A stretch of DNA of 64,000 nt, taken from assembly GCA_021845985.1 (NCBI GenBank), contig JAJZES010000012.1:233875-297874 (forward strand), in the 5' to 3' direction. The notes below the pieces were generated by a model. It ran no database searches. It worked only from the letters and a program-made list of their open reading frames with translations, and had not been told where the DNA came from. The position numbers and the translations under genes are program-made. This DNA comes from Pseudomonadota bacterium (lineage in GTDB: Bacteria > Pseudomonadota > Alphaproteobacteria > Acetobacterales > Acetobacteraceae). Shown piece by piece: positions 19,326 to 29,407 of this stretch (positions are counted from its first letter, which is position 1; the number at the start of each line of letters is the position of its first letter).

Positions 19326-20306
19326 ATGAACCAAGCAGAGTTGCGCCGCTTCGGCTTCCTGACCCTGCCGAGCTACTCGATGATCGCCTGCGCCAACGCG
19401 ATCGAGGCGCTGCGCATGGCCAACCGCGTCGTCGGCCAGGCCGCCTATGCGTGGCAGGTGGTGACGCTGGACGGCCACCCGGCGGCGGCGAGCAACGGGC
19501 TGATGCTGACCCCCTGCGCCATGCTGTCGGCGGCCGACCGCTTCGACATCGTCTTCGTCGTCGGCGGCGTCAATGTGCGCAACGCGGTCGATCGCAACGT
19601 CACCGCGGCGCTGCGCCGGCTGGCGCATGACGGGGTGGCGCTCGGTGGGCTGTGCACCGGCGCCTTCGCGCTGGCCGAGGCGAAGCTGCTCGGCGGCTAT
19701 CGCTGCGCCATCCACTGGGAAAACCTCCAGGCGATCCGCGAGGAGTTTCCGGCCATCGACTTCGTCGATGATTTTTTCTGTATCGACCGCGACCGCATCA
19801 CCTGTACCGGCGGCGTGGCGCCGCTCGATCTGATGCTGGCGGTGATCCAGGCGCGGTTCGGCCGGCGCGTCGCCGGGCAGGTCTCGGCGCAGTTCCTGGT
19901 CGAGCGCGGACGCCAGGCCGATGAGCGGCAGCCGCGCCAGGGCGGGGTGACGCCGGCGACGCCGCGGCGGCTGGCCGAGGCGATGCGGCTGATGGAAGAC
20001 AGCATCGAGACGCCGCGCCAGACCAACGACATCGCCCGCGCCGTACACATCTCCACGCGCCAGCTCGAACGGCTGTTCCGCGCCCATCTCGGCGTCTCCC
20101 CGGCGGCCTATTCCGCGGCGCTGCGGCTCGATCGGGCGCGCGCGCTGTTGCGCCAGACTGCGCTGCCGGTGACCGATATCGGCATTGCCTGCGGCTTTCA
20201 TTCGGCGTCACATTTCAGCACCGCCTTCCGCACCCGCTTCGGCCATGCGCCGCGCAACGAGCGCAGCCCGGCCCATCATTCCGCAAGGGAGACCGCGCAT
20301 GTCTGA
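19326..20306 (+). CDS. GlxA/GbdR-type AraC-family transcriptional regulator
   Basis: A 326-residue regulator with an N-terminal DJ-1/PfpI (amidotransferase-like) sensor domain and a C-terminal AraC helix-turn-helix pair. The sensor part includes FGFLTLPSYSMIACANAIEALR and the nucleophile-elbow-like GGLCTGAFALAEA. The DNA-binding part starts near RRLAEAMRLMEDSIE, with HISTRQLERLFRAHLGVSP and DIGIACGFHSASHFS. This architecture is that of GbdR, the activator of betaine/dimethylglycine catabolism in pseudomonads, and its position inside the betaine cluster supports the same role here. MNQAELRR at 19326 is preferred; the frame is open further upstream. Its stop overlaps the start of the methyltransferase gene by eight bases. 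Confidence 0.88.
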   Translation: MNQAELRRFGFLTLPSYSMIACANAIEALRMANRVVGQAAYAWQVVTLDGHPAAASNGLMLTPCAMLSAADRFDIVFVVGGVNVRNAVDRNVTAALRRLAHDGVALGGLCTGAFALAEAKLLGGYRCAIHWENLQAIREEFPAIDFVDDFFCIDRDRITCTGGVAPLDLMLAVIQARFGRRVAGQVSAQFLVERGRQADERQPRQGGVTPATPRRLAEAMRLMEDSIETPRQTNDIARAVHISTRQLERLFRAHLGVSPAAYSAALRLDRARALLRQTALPVTDIGIACGFHSASHFSTAFRTRFGHAPRNERSPAHHSARETAHV

Positions 20307-21864
20307 GGCCGCCGAACACCACGGCCGCCGTGCCGGCGCCGGCCGCGCCGCCAAGCGCGCCTCGCGCATGGCCGCGGTGGTCAGCACGGTACCGTTCATC
20401 ACCCGCAAGATCCCGATCTACGAGGTGCTGAACGAGGAGGGTCTGTCGCTCATCGAGCACAATGCCGACACGGTGCTGGAGGAAGTCGGCATCGACTTCA
20501 AGGGCGACGCCGAGGCCCTGGCGATCTGGCGCGATGCCGGCGCCGATGTGCGCGAGGAACGGGTGCATATGCCGCGCGGCCTGTGCCGCCAGATCATTCA
20601 GGAGCGGGCGCCGCGCAGCTACACCCAGCACGCCCGCAACCCGGCGCGCAGCGTGGTGATGGGCGGGCCGCACACGGTGTTCGCCCCGGCCTATGGCCCG
20701 CCCTTCGTCCACGACCTCGATCGCGGCCGACGCTATGGCACCATCGAGGATTTTCAGAACTTCGTGAAGCTCGCCTACATGTCGCCGTGGCTGCATCATT
20801 CCGGCGGCACCGTTTGCGAGCCGGTCGATCTGCCGGTCAACAAGCGGCATTTCGACATGATCTACGCGCATATGCGCTACAGCGACAAGCCGTTCATGGG
20901 CTCGGTGACGGCGCCGGAACGCGCCGCCGACAGCGTCGAGATGGCCCGCCTGCTGTTCGGCGACGCCTGGATCGACCCGGCGAGCGGCAAGCCGCGCACC
21001 GCCATCACCAGCCTGATCAACGCCAACTCGCCGCTGACCTGGGACGCCACCATGCTGGGGGCGCTGAAGGTCTATGCGCGGGCCAATCAGGCCAATCTGC
21101 TGACCCCGTTCATCCTCGGCGGCGCCATGGCGCCGGTGACGGTGGCCGGCTCCTGCACCGTGACCCTGGCCGAGGCGCTGGCCGGGATCGCCTTTGTCCA
21201 GCTCGTGGCGCCGGGGGCGCCGGTGATCCTGGGCAGCTTCGCCTCCTCGATGTCGATGAAATCGGGCGCCCCGACCTTCGGCACGCCGGAGCCGGCGCAT
21301 GTTCTGTATGCCATGGCGGCGCTGGCGCGGCGGCTCGGCGTGCCGTTCCGCTCCGGCGGGGCGCTGTGTGCCGCCAAGGTGCCGGACGCGCAGGCGGCCT
21401 ATGAGTCGGCGATGACCATGCTGCCGGCCTGCCTCGCCGGGACCAATTTCATCCTCCATACCGCCGGCTGGCTCGAAGGCGGGCTTGCAATGGGGTATGA
21501 GAAATTTGTGATGGACGCGGACCAGGCCGGCATGTTGCAGACCATGCTCAACGGCGTCGATCTTTCGGAGAACGGGCAGGCCATGGATGCAATCAGGGAG
21601 GTCGGGCCGGGCAAGCACTTCCTCGGCTGCGCCCATACCCAGGCCAATTTCGAAAGCGCCTTCCACACCTCCTCGCTCGCCGACAACAACAGCTATGAGC
21701 AATGGGATGCGGAGGGCCGGCTGGACATGTCGCAGCGGGCCAACGCCCAGTGGAAGCGCATGCTCAACGAGTATGAGGCGCCCCCGATCGACCCGGGCAC
21801 CGACGAGGCGCTGCGCGACTACATGACCCGCCGCAAGGGCGCCTTCGCCGACTCAAACGTCTGA
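20299..21864 (+). CDS. MttB-family (non-pyrrolysine) corrinoid methyltransferase, probably betaine-type
   Basis: A 521-residue member of the trimethylamine methyltransferase MttB superfamily. Recognisable parts are the N-terminal LSLIEHNADTVLEEVGIDF, the VMGGPHTVFAPAYGPPFVHD segment and the barrel strands SLINANSPLTWDATM and GFAS-like stretches toward the end. The frame has no internal amber codon, so it is of the non-pyrrolysine class; characterised members of that class include the glycine betaine:corrinoid methyltransferase MtgB. Together with the adjacent corrinoid protein it would move a methyl group from a quaternary amine onto cobalt. Betaine is the best candidate given bet and sox genes upstream, but carnitine or proline betaine cannot be excluded. 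Starts inside the end of the regulator gene. Confidence 0.85.
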   Translation: MSEAAEHHGRRAGAGRAAKRASRMAAVVSTVPFITRKIPIYEVLNEEGLSLIEHNADTVLEEVGIDFKGDAEALAIWRDAGADVREERVHMPRGLCRQIIQERAPRSYTQHARNPARSVVMGGPHTVFAPAYGPPFVHDLDRGRRYGTIEDFQNFVKLAYMSPWLHHSGGTVCEPVDLPVNKRHFDMIYAHMRYSDKPFMGSVTAPERAADSVEMARLLFGDAWIDPASGKPRTAITSLINANSPLTWDATMLGALKVYARANQANLLTPFILGGAMAPVTVAGSCTVTLAEALAGIAFVQLVAPGAPVILGSFASSMSMKSGAPTFGTPEPAHVLYAMAALARRLGVPFRSGGALCAAKVPDAQAAYESAMTMLPACLAGTNFILHTAGWLEGGLAMGYEKFVMDADQAGMLQTMLNGVDLSENGQAMDAIREVGPGKHFLGCAHTQANFESAFHTSSLADNNSYEQWDAEGRLDMSQRANAQWKRMLNEYEAPPIDPGTDEALRDYMTRRKGAFADSNV

Positions 21865-21887
21865 CCGCCTACAGGAGACACCAAGCG

Positions 21888-22592
<705 letters not shown>

Positions 22593-22594
22593 AC

Positions 22595-23098
22595 ATGCGC
22601 GCGGAGGACGCCTTTCCGGTCCGCGGCGTCGCCCGCCCGGCGCTGCCGCGCCGCTCGCTGCGGCTGTGGAGTGTGCGGCATGCGCGCGGGCTGGCGGCGT
22701 TCTATCGCGGCTTCGAGCGCGGCTTGCGTGCCGCCGCGCCGCTGTTGCGCCGCATTGGCTATGCGCGGCTGGAGCGGCCGGTTGCCGGGGTCGAGCGGGT
22801 GGTGAAGCAGGCGCTGTTCGATTGCCGCATGTGCGGCCAATGCGTGCTCTCCGCCACCGGCCTGTCCTGCCCGATGAACTGCCCGAAGGGGCTGCGCAAC
22901 GGGCCGTGCGGCGGCGTGCGCGACAACGGCACCTGCGAGGTGCATCCGCAGATGCCCTGCGTCTGGGTCAAGGCGTTCGAGGGTGCCGAGCGGATGGGCG
23001 CGGTGGCGCGGCTGGGCGAGGCGCAGGCACCGATCGACCATCGCAAGACCGGCCGTTCGTCCTGGCTGCAAGCGGCGCAGGCCGATGCTGCACCCTGA
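22595..23098 (+). CDS. MetV-like/MTHFR C-terminal domain protein with cysteine cluster
   Basis: A 167-residue protein of the methylenetetrahydrofolate-reductase C-terminal family (MetV-like). Between residues about 69 and 116 it carries eight cysteines in the pattern CRMCGQC, SC, CPMNC-PKG, GPCGG, GTC and MPC. In acetogens the corresponding MetV subunit binds iron-sulfur clusters and partners with MetF. It starts two bases after the corrinoid gene and overlaps metF by 14 bp, so a MetVF-like complex is the simplest reading. The remainder has no recognisable catalytic motif. Whether zinc or iron-sulfur is bound cannot be told from sequence. Confidence 0.8.
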   Translation: MRAEDAFPVRGVARPALPRRSLRLWSVRHARGLAAFYRGFERGLRAAAPLLRRIGYARLERPVAGVERVVKQALFDCRMCGQCVLSATGLSCPMNCPKGLRNGPCGGVRDNGTCEVHPQMPCVWVKAFEGAERMGAVARLGEAQAPIDHRKTGRSSWLQAAQADAAP

Positions 23099-24116
23099 CG
23101 ATGTCGGGCCGACGCCGTGGGCGCCGCTGCGCCCGCTGCCCGGCCATGTCTCACGCGGGCGGCTGGAACGGGTGCTGCGGCGCGGCGAGTTTGCCGTCAC
23201 CGCCGAGATCAACCCGCCGGACAGCGCCGATCCCGACGAGATCGAACAGCGCGTCAAGCCGTTCGAGGGTTGGGTCGATGCGATCAACGCCACCGATGGC
23301 TCGGGCGCGCATTGCCACATGTCCAGCGTCGCCGTCTCGGCGCTGCTGATCCGGCTCGGCTATTCGCCGGTGACGCAGATTTCCTGCCGCGACCACAACC
23401 GGATTGCGATTCAGGGCAACGTGCTCGGCGCCGCGGCGCTCGGTGTCGCCAATATCCTGTGTCTGACCGGCGACGGCGTGCAGGCGGGCGACCATCCCGA
23501 GGCCAAGCCGGTGTTTGACCTCGACAGCATCGCGCTGCTGGAAACCATCCGGGTGATGCGCGACGAGCGGCGCTTCCTGTCGGGGCGCAAGATCACCGCG
23601 CCGCCGCAGGTGTTCGTCGGTGCGGCGGAAAACCCGTTCGCGCCGCCCTATGCGTTCCGGCCAATCCGGCTGGGCAAGAAGATCGCCGCCGGGGCGCAGT
23701 TCATCCAGACGCAGTATTGCTACGATCTGCCGATGATGGCGCGGTTCATGGCGCGGGTGTGCGACCTCGGCCTGCACGAGCGCTGTTTCATTCTCGCCGG
23801 CTGCGGGCCGCTCGCCTCCGCCAAGGCGGCGAAATGGATCAGGGCCAACGTGCCCGGCGTGCACATCCCCGATACGGTGATCACCCGCCTGGAGGGGGCG
23901 AAGGACCAGCGCGCCGAGGGCAAGCGCATCTGTGTCGAGATCATCCAGCAGTTGCGCCAGATGCCGGGTATCGCCGGCGTGCATCTGATGGCCTACAAGC
24001 AGGAAGAATCGATTGCCGAAATCGTCCACCAGAGCGGCGTGCTGGCCGGGCGCACGCCGTGGCGGCGCGATCTGGTGGCGACGACGCACACGGTCGAGAC
24101 GCAAGGCGCGGCATAG
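23085..24116 (+). CDS. metF: Methylenetetrahydrofolate reductase family protein
   Basis: A 343-residue TIM-barrel protein of the MTHFR family, interconverting 5,10-methylene-THF and 5-methyl-THF. The conserved start EFAVTAEINPPDSADPDEIE contains the catalytic Glu; CRDHNRIAIQGNVLGAAALG and ILCLTGDGVQAGDHPEA are typical of the central strands, and AAGAQFIQTQYCYD near residue 205 is a strong family mark. In this context it would run in the oxidising direction, taking methyl-THF made from the demethylated amine back to methylene-THF. The start at MLHPDDVG overlaps the MetV-like gene by 14 bp. A housekeeping copy may exist elsewhere. Confidence 0.9.
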   Translation: MLHPDDVGPTPWAPLRPLPGHVSRGRLERVLRRGEFAVTAEINPPDSADPDEIEQRVKPFEGWVDAINATDGSGAHCHMSSVAVSALLIRLGYSPVTQISCRDHNRIAIQGNVLGAAALGVANILCLTGDGVQAGDHPEAKPVFDLDSIALLETIRVMRDERRFLSGRKITAPPQVFVGAAENPFAPPYAFRPIRLGKKIAAGAQFIQTQYCYDLPMMARFMARVCDLGLHERCFILAGCGPLASAKAAKWIRANVPGVHIPDTVITRLEGAKDQRAEGKRICVEIIQQLRQMPGIAGVHLMAYKQEESIAEIVHQSGVLAGRTPWRRDLVATTHTVETQGAA

Positions 24117-24127
24117 GGGCCAAAAAT

Positions 24128-25030
24128 ATGACCGAGACGGTGATCACGTCCGACAAGCGCGAGGTCGTCATCGGCTTCGAGCGGCGCTTCGTCATGATCG
24201 GCGAACGCATCAATCCCACCGGGCGCAAGCTGCTGGCGGAGGAAATGGCGCGCGGCGACTATAGCCGCGTGGTTGCCGATGCCATCGCCCAGGTCGAAGC
24301 CGGGGCGCAGATGCTCGACATCAATGCCGGCATTCCGCTGGCCGACGAGCCGCGCATCCTCGCCGAATGTATCAAACTGGTGCAGGACACCGTCGATGTG
24401 CCGCTGTCGATCGACAGTTCCATTGTCGAGGCGCTGGAGGCCGGGCTTGCCGCCTATAAAGGCAAGCCGCTGCTCAACTCCGTCACCGGCGAAGAGGAGC
24501 GGCTGGAGCGGGTGTTGCCGCTGGTGAAAAAATACAACTGCGCCGTCATCGCCATCTCCAACGACGAGACCGGCATCTCCGAAGATCCCGACGTGCGCTA
24601 TGCGGTGGCCAAGAAGATCGTCGAGCGGGCCGCCGATTACGGCATCGCGCGGGAGAATGTGGTGGTCGATCCGCTGGTCATGCCGGTCGGCGCGATCAAT
24701 GATGCCGGGCGGCAGTTGATGCGCCTGCTGCGCCGGCTGCGCGAGGAGCTGAAGGTCAACACTTCCTGCGGCGCCTCGAACTTCTCGTTCGGCCTGCCCA
24801 ACCGGCGCGGCCTCAATGCCGGGTTCCTGCCGATGATGATTGGTGCCGGCATGACCTCGGCGATCATGAACCCGCTGCATGCGGAAGACATCCAGGCCAT
24901 TCTGGGAGCTGATGTGGTGATGGGCAACGATCCGAACTGTGCCGCCTGGATCAGGAAATATCGCGAACCCGCCGCCGCCGATGCGGCCGGGGGCGGCGGT
25001 CGGCGCGAGCGTCGGCGGGCCCGCGCATGA
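24128..25030 (+). CDS. Methyltetrahydrofolate:corrinoid methyltransferase (pterin-binding)
   Basis: A 300-residue dihydropteroate-synthase-fold protein related to AcsE and MtgA, which transfers the methyl group between a methylated corrinoid protein and tetrahydrofolate. Pterin-binding landmarks are VMIGERINPTGRK (residues about 18-30), MLDINAGIPLADEP, VPLSIDSS and NTSCGASNFSFGLPNR; the catalytic-type Asp/Asn residues of the family are present. With the MttB homologue, the corrinoid protein and MetF it completes a demethylation route from amine to the C1 pool. It starts 11 bp after metF and its stop overlaps the next gene in an ATGA. The last 20 residues are arginine-rich and probably disordered. 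Confidence 0.9.
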   Translation: MTETVITSDKREVVIGFERRFVMIGERINPTGRKLLAEEMARGDYSRVVADAIAQVEAGAQMLDINAGIPLADEPRILAECIKLVQDTVDVPLSIDSSIVEALEAGLAAYKGKPLLNSVTGEEERLERVLPLVKKYNCAVIAISNDETGISEDPDVRYAVAKKIVERAADYGIARENVVVDPLVMPVGAINDAGRQLMRLLRRLREELKVNTSCGASNFSFGLPNRRGLNAGFLPMMIGAGMTSAIMNPLHAEDIQAILGADVVMGNDPNCAAWIRKYREPAAADAAGGGGRRERRRARA

Positions 25031-26256
25031 GCGCGCCCAACGGCGTCACGCCGCGCGCCGCCGATGCCGGTCTCGCGCCGGCGCGGCTGGCGCGCATCGA
25101 TGGCTGGATGCAGGCGCAGGTCGATGGCGGCCGGCTCGCCGGCCTCAGCGCCCTGGTGTTCCGCCGCGGCGAGATCGCCTATCGCGCCGCGTACGGCATG
25201 GCCGACGTCGCGGCATCGGCGCCGTTCACCGACGACACCATCGTCCGCATCTACTCGATGACCAAGCCGCTGACCTCGACCGCGATCATGATGCTGTACG
25301 AGGAAGGGCATTTCCAGCTTGACGACCCGATCGCCCGCTTCGTGCCGGCATTCCGCGACATGCGCGTGTTCACCGGCGGCAGCCGCCTGCTCTACGGCAG
25401 CGTGCCGGCCGAGCGCGACATCACCTTCCGCGACCTGCTGACGCATACGTCCGGGCTGACCTACGGCTTCATGGACGCATCGCCGGTGGATGCGCTGTAT
25501 CGCGAGCAGGGCGTCGATTTCCAGACCTCGACCAAGAGTCTGGCCGAGGTGGTCGAGCACGCGGCGACGCTGCCGCTGCTGGCGCAGCCGGGTGCGGCGT
25601 GGAATTACAGCATTGCGACCGACGTGCTCGGCCATCTCGTCGCGGTGATATCCGGCCAGCCGTTCGCCAGCTTCCTGCGCCACCGCGTGCTGGCGCCGCT
25701 CGGCATGGTCGATACCGACTTCCATGTGCCGGCCGACAAGATCGACCGCTTCGCGGCGCTGTACGGGCGCGGCCCGGATGGTCGGCCGCATCTGCTCGAT
25801 GCGCCGCGCAGCAGCCGCTATGCGGCGCCGCCGCTGGTCACCTCGGGCGGCGGCGGGCTGGCCGGAACGGCGGGCGATTATCTGCGGTTCTGCCGCTTCA
25901 TGCTCAACCGCGGCGAACTCGACGGCGTGCGGCTGCTCGGGCGCAAGACGGTCGAGCTGATGACGGCGAACCATCTGCGCGGCGACATGGCCGAGATGGG
26001 GCAGGCGCGATTCAGCGAATCGTCCTATGTCGGCATCGGCTTCGGCCTCGGGTTTTCCGTCATGCTCGATCCGGCGCGGGCGCAGATCGTCGGCACAGCA
26101 GGGGAATATGCCTGGGGCGGCGCGGCCAGCACGGCGTTCTGGTGCGACCCGGCGGAAGACCTCGCGGTGGTGATGCTGACGCAGATGCTGCCGTCATCGA
26201 CCTACCCGATCCGCCGCGAGTTGCGGGTGCTGACCTACGCCGGCATCGTCGATTGA
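25027..26256 (+). CDS. Serine hydrolase of the beta-lactamase/class C family
   Basis: A 409-residue serine hydrolase of the EstB/penicillin-binding-protein-like family. The nucleophile is in the SxxK motif SMTK (about residues 78-81), and the second motif is Tyr-x-Asn-like in WNYSIATDVLG. LLTHTSGLTYGF and the C-terminal WGGAASTAFWCDP are family landmarks. No signal peptide is visible, so it is probably a cytoplasmic esterase or transacylase. It overlaps the methyltransferase gene by four bases and is the last gene of the long rightward unit. Its link to betaine use is unexplained; hydrolysis of a choline or carnitine ester would fit but is speculative. Confidence 0.85.
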   Translation: MSAPNGVTPRAADAGLAPARLARIDGWMQAQVDGGRLAGLSALVFRRGEIAYRAAYGMADVAASAPFTDDTIVRIYSMTKPLTSTAIMMLYEEGHFQLDDPIARFVPAFRDMRVFTGGSRLLYGSVPAERDITFRDLLTHTSGLTYGFMDASPVDALYREQGVDFQTSTKSLAEVVEHAATLPLLAQPGAAWNYSIATDVLGHLVAVISGQPFASFLRHRVLAPLGMVDTDFHVPADKIDRFAALYGRGPDGRPHLLDAPRSSRYAAPPLVTSGGGGLAGTAGDYLRFCRFMLNRGELDGVRLLGRKTVELMTANHLRGDMAEMGQARFSESSYVGIGFGLGFSVMLDPARAQIVGTAGEYAWGGAASTAFWCDPAEDLAVVMLTQMLPSSTYPIRRELRVLTYAGIVD

Positions 26257-26275
26257 GCGGCGGCGTCGGCGGCGA

Positions 26276-29200
26276 TCAATCCGCCGACGCCCCCATCTTT
26301 TCCGCCAGATGCGGCAGGCTGCGGCGCCGCTGCGGCGCCAGCCAGCGCTGCAGCTTGTCGAGATAGAGATACACCACCGGCGTCGTATAAAGCGTCAGGA
26401 TCTGGCTCAGCGCCAAGCCGCCGACCATGGCAAAGCCGAGCGGACGACGTAGCTCCGATCCGGCGCCGTGGCTCAGCATCAGCGGCAGCCCGCTCAACAG
26501 CGCCGCCATCGTCGTCATCAGGATCGGACGGAAGCGCAGCAGACAGGCCTGCCGGATCGCTTCGGTCGGCGTCAGCCCGCCGTTGCGTTCGGCGCCGATG
26601 GCGAAATCGACCATCATGATGCCGTTCTTCTTGACGATGCCGATCAGCAGGATGACGCCGATCAGCGCAATCACCGACAGGTCGTAGCCGAACGCCATCA
26701 ACATCAGCAGCGCGCCGACGCCGGCCGAGGGCAGGGTGGACAGGATGGTCAGCGGCAGAATGTAGCTTTCATAGAGAATCCCGAGAATGATGTACACCGC
26801 GATCAGCGCCGCGGCGATCAGATAGGGCTGGGTCGAAAGCGAACTCTGGAACGCCTGGGCGGTGCCCTGGAAGCTGCCTTGCAAGGCAAGCGGCGCCTGG
26901 AGCTGGCGCATCGTCGCGTTGACCTCATCGACCGCTTGGCCGAGCGCCACGCCCTGCGCGAGGTTGAACGAGATGGTAACGGCGGGAAACTGGCTCTGAT
27001 GGCTGATCGCCAGCGGCGATACCGCGCCGGTGTCGATCTTGACGAAGGTGGACAGCGGCACCGGCAGGCCGGCGGCGGATTTGACGAACAGCTTGTCGAG
27101 CGTGCCGAGCGTGCCGCGCTGGTCCTGCGGCACTTCCATGATCAGGTGGTAGGAATTGACCTGGGTGAAATACTGGGTGATCTGCTGCTGGCCGAAGGCA
27201 TCGTACAGCGTCTGGTCGATGACCGCCGGCAGGATGCCGAAGCGTGCCGCGGCGTCGCGGTCGATGGTCATGTTCAGCGTCGCGCCGTTCATCTGCTGAT
27301 CGGTCGCGACATCGCGCAGGCCGGGCAGGGTGCGCAGCCGGGCCAGCACGCGCGGCGCCCAGGCATATAGCTCGTTCACGTCGGCGTCCTGGAGGGTGTA
27401 TTCATAGAGCGTGCGGCTGATGCGCGCGCCGACGCGGACATCCTGCGCCGCCTGCAGATAGAGCCGCGCGCCGAGCACCTGATCGAGCTTCGGCCGCAGC
27501 CGGGCGATGATCTGCTGCGCGGTGGCGTGGCGATCCTTGAACGGCTTGAGGGTGATGAAAAACCGGCCGTTGTTCTCGGTCTGTCCGGCCTGGCCGGCGC
27601 CGATCACCCCGGACCAGCCGAAAATATCCGGGTCGGCGGCGACGATGCGGCCAAGCGCCAGTTGCCGCTGTTCCATCTCGGCGAATGACACGTCCTGCGC
27701 CGCCTCGGAGACGCCGAAGATGATGCCGTTGTCCTGGTCGGGGAAAAACCCCTTCGGGATGATGACATACAGCGCCGCGGTGACCGCCATGGTGGCGAAG
27801 AACACCATCAGCGTGATCAGCCGGAAGTGCAGCGCGACATCGAGCGTGCGGCGATAAAAGTCGAGCAGCGCGTTGAAGAAGCCCTCGATGACGCGATAGA
27901 CGAGGCCGTGGCCGCCGTGATGGTCGCGCAGGAAGCGGGCGCACATCATCGGCGTCAGCGTCAGCGAGATGAACGCCGAGACGGCGACGGCGATGGCGAC
28001 GGTGACGGCGAACTCGCGGAACAGCCGGCCGACGATGCCGCCCATCAGCAGCAGCGGGATGAACACGGCGATCAGCGAGGCGCTGATCGAGACGATGGTG
28101 AAGCCGATCTCTCCGGCGCCCTTGATCGCCGCATCCAGCGGCTTCATGCCGCCCTCGATATGCCGGTAGATGTTCTCCAGCATGACGATGGCATCATCGA
28201 CGACGAAGCCGACGGCGATGGTCAGCGCCATCAGCGACAGATTGTCCAGGCTGTAATTGAACAGATACATCACCGCGAAGGTGCCGACCAGCGCCAGCGG
28301 CACCGTCGCGCCGGGGATCACCGTCGCCCACAGATTGCGCAGGAACAGGAAGATCACCATCACCACCAGGCCGATCGACAGCAGCAGGGTGAACTGCACG
28401 TCGCTGACCGAGGCGCGGATGGTCTGGGTGCGGTCGGAGACGATGCTGACATGGATCGACGGCGGAATCGCAGCGAGCAGCGCCGGCAGCCGCGCCTTGA
28501 TCGCATCGACGGTGTCGATGACGTTGGCGTCCGGCTGCTTGAAGATCACCAGCAGCACGGCGCGGTGGCCGGTCTGGAAGGCGGAGACGAGATCGTTCTC
28601 CGGCCCGTCGATGGCGGTGCCGATGTCGCGCACCCGCACCGGCGCGCCGTGCCGATAGGCCAGGACGGTGTTCATATACTCGGACGCCTGCGTCAACTGG
28701 TCATTGTCGTAGATGGTGAAGGCGCGATGCGCCCCGTCGATCGAGCCTTTTGCTGCGTTGACCGTGGCGTTGACCAGCATGTTGCGGACGTCTTCGAGCG
28801 TCAGCCCCATCGCGGCCAGCCGCGCCGGATCGACCTGCACCCGCACCGCGCGCTTCTGCTCGCCGCCGATGAACACCTCCGATACGCCGGAGATCTGCGA
28901 CATCTGCTGCGACAGCACGTTGTCGGCGTAATCATCGACGGTGATCATCGGCAACTCGTCCGACGACACCGCCAGGATCATGATCGGCGCATCGGACGGG
29001 TTGACCTTGTAGTAGGTCTGCGGGTTGGGCAGATTGCGCGGCAATTGGCCGGTGGCGGCGTTGATCGCCGACTGCACATCCTGCGCCGCGGCGTCGATGT
29101 TGCGGTTGAGGTCGAACTGCACGGTGATCGAGGAGCGGCCGAGCACGCTCACCGATGTAAGCTGCGCCACTCCTGGGATTTGCGCGAACTGGCGCTCCAG

Positions 29201-29398
29201 CGGCTGCGCCACGGTTGCCGCCATCGTCTCCGGGCTGCCGCCGGGCAGGCTGGCATTGACCTGGATGGTCGGGAAATCGACCCGCGGCAGCGGTGCCACC
29301 GGCAGCAGCGGATAGGCGGCGATGCCGACCAGCAGGATCGCCGCCATCAGCAGCGAGGTGGCGATCGGGCGGCGGATGAACGGGGTCGAGATACTCAT
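26276..29398 (-). CDS. RND-family efflux transporter (MdtB/MdtC-like)
   Basis: A 1040-residue inner-membrane pump of the hydrophobe/amphiphile efflux RND family. Transmembrane segment 1 is at residues about 12-30 after FIRRPIATSLLMAAILL. The central region holds the proton-relay motif in TIAVGFVVDDAIVMLENIYRH (adjacent aspartates), and the C-terminal half repeats the fold with LIGVILLIGIVKKNGIMM and RFRPILMTTMAALLSGLPLM. Two large periplasmic loops follow TM1 and TM7. It works with the adaptor encoded ten bases upstream; no outer-membrane channel gene is present. Convergent with the serine hydrolase gene (19 bp apart). Confidence 0.92.
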   Translation of the reverse strand: MSISTPFIRRPIATSLLMAAILLVGIAAYPLLPVAPLPRVDFPTIQVNASLPGGSPETMAATVAQPLERQFAQIPGVAQLTSVSVLGRSSITVQFDLNRNIDAAAQDVQSAINAATGQLPRNLPNPQTYYKVNPSDAPIMILAVSSDELPMITVDDYADNVLSQQMSQISGVSEVFIGGEQKRAVRVQVDPARLAAMGLTLEDVRNMLVNATVNAAKGSIDGAHRAFTIYDNDQLTQASEYMNTVLAYRHGAPVRVRDIGTAIDGPENDLVSAFQTGHRAVLLVIFKQPDANVIDTVDAIKARLPALLAAIPPSIHVSIVSDRTQTIRASVSDVQFTLLLSIGLVVMVIFLFLRNLWATVIPGATVPLALVGTFAVMYLFNYSLDNLSLMALTIAVGFVVDDAIVMLENIYRHIEGGMKPLDAAIKGAGEIGFTIVSISASLIAVFIPLLLMGGIVGRLFREFAVTVAIAVAVSAFISLTLTPMMCARFLRDHHGGHGLVYRVIEGFFNALLDFYRRTLDVALHFRLITLMVFFATMAVTAALYVIIPKGFFPDQDNGIIFGVSEAAQDVSFAEMEQRQLALGRIVAADPDIFGWSGVIGAGQAGQTENNGRFFITLKPFKDRHATAQQIIARLRPKLDQVLGARLYLQAAQDVRVGARISRTLYEYTLQDADVNELYAWAPRVLARLRTLPGLRDVATDQQMNGATLNMTIDRDAAARFGILPAVIDQTLYDAFGQQQITQYFTQVNSYHLIMEVPQDQRGTLGTLDKLFVKSAAGLPVPLSTFVKIDTGAVSPLAISHQSQFPAVTISFNLAQGVALGQAVDEVNATMRQLQAPLALQGSFQGTAQAFQSSLSTQPYLIAAALIAVYIILGILYESYILPLTILSTLPSAGVGALLMLMAFGYDLSVIALIGVILLIGIVKKNGIMMVDFAIGAERNGGLTPTEAIRQACLLRFRPILMTTMAALLSGLPLMLSHGAGSELRRPLGFAMVGGLALSQILTLYTTPVVYLYLDKLQRWLAPQRRRSLPHLAEKMGASAD

Positions 29399-29407
29399 GC
29401 GCGGCCC

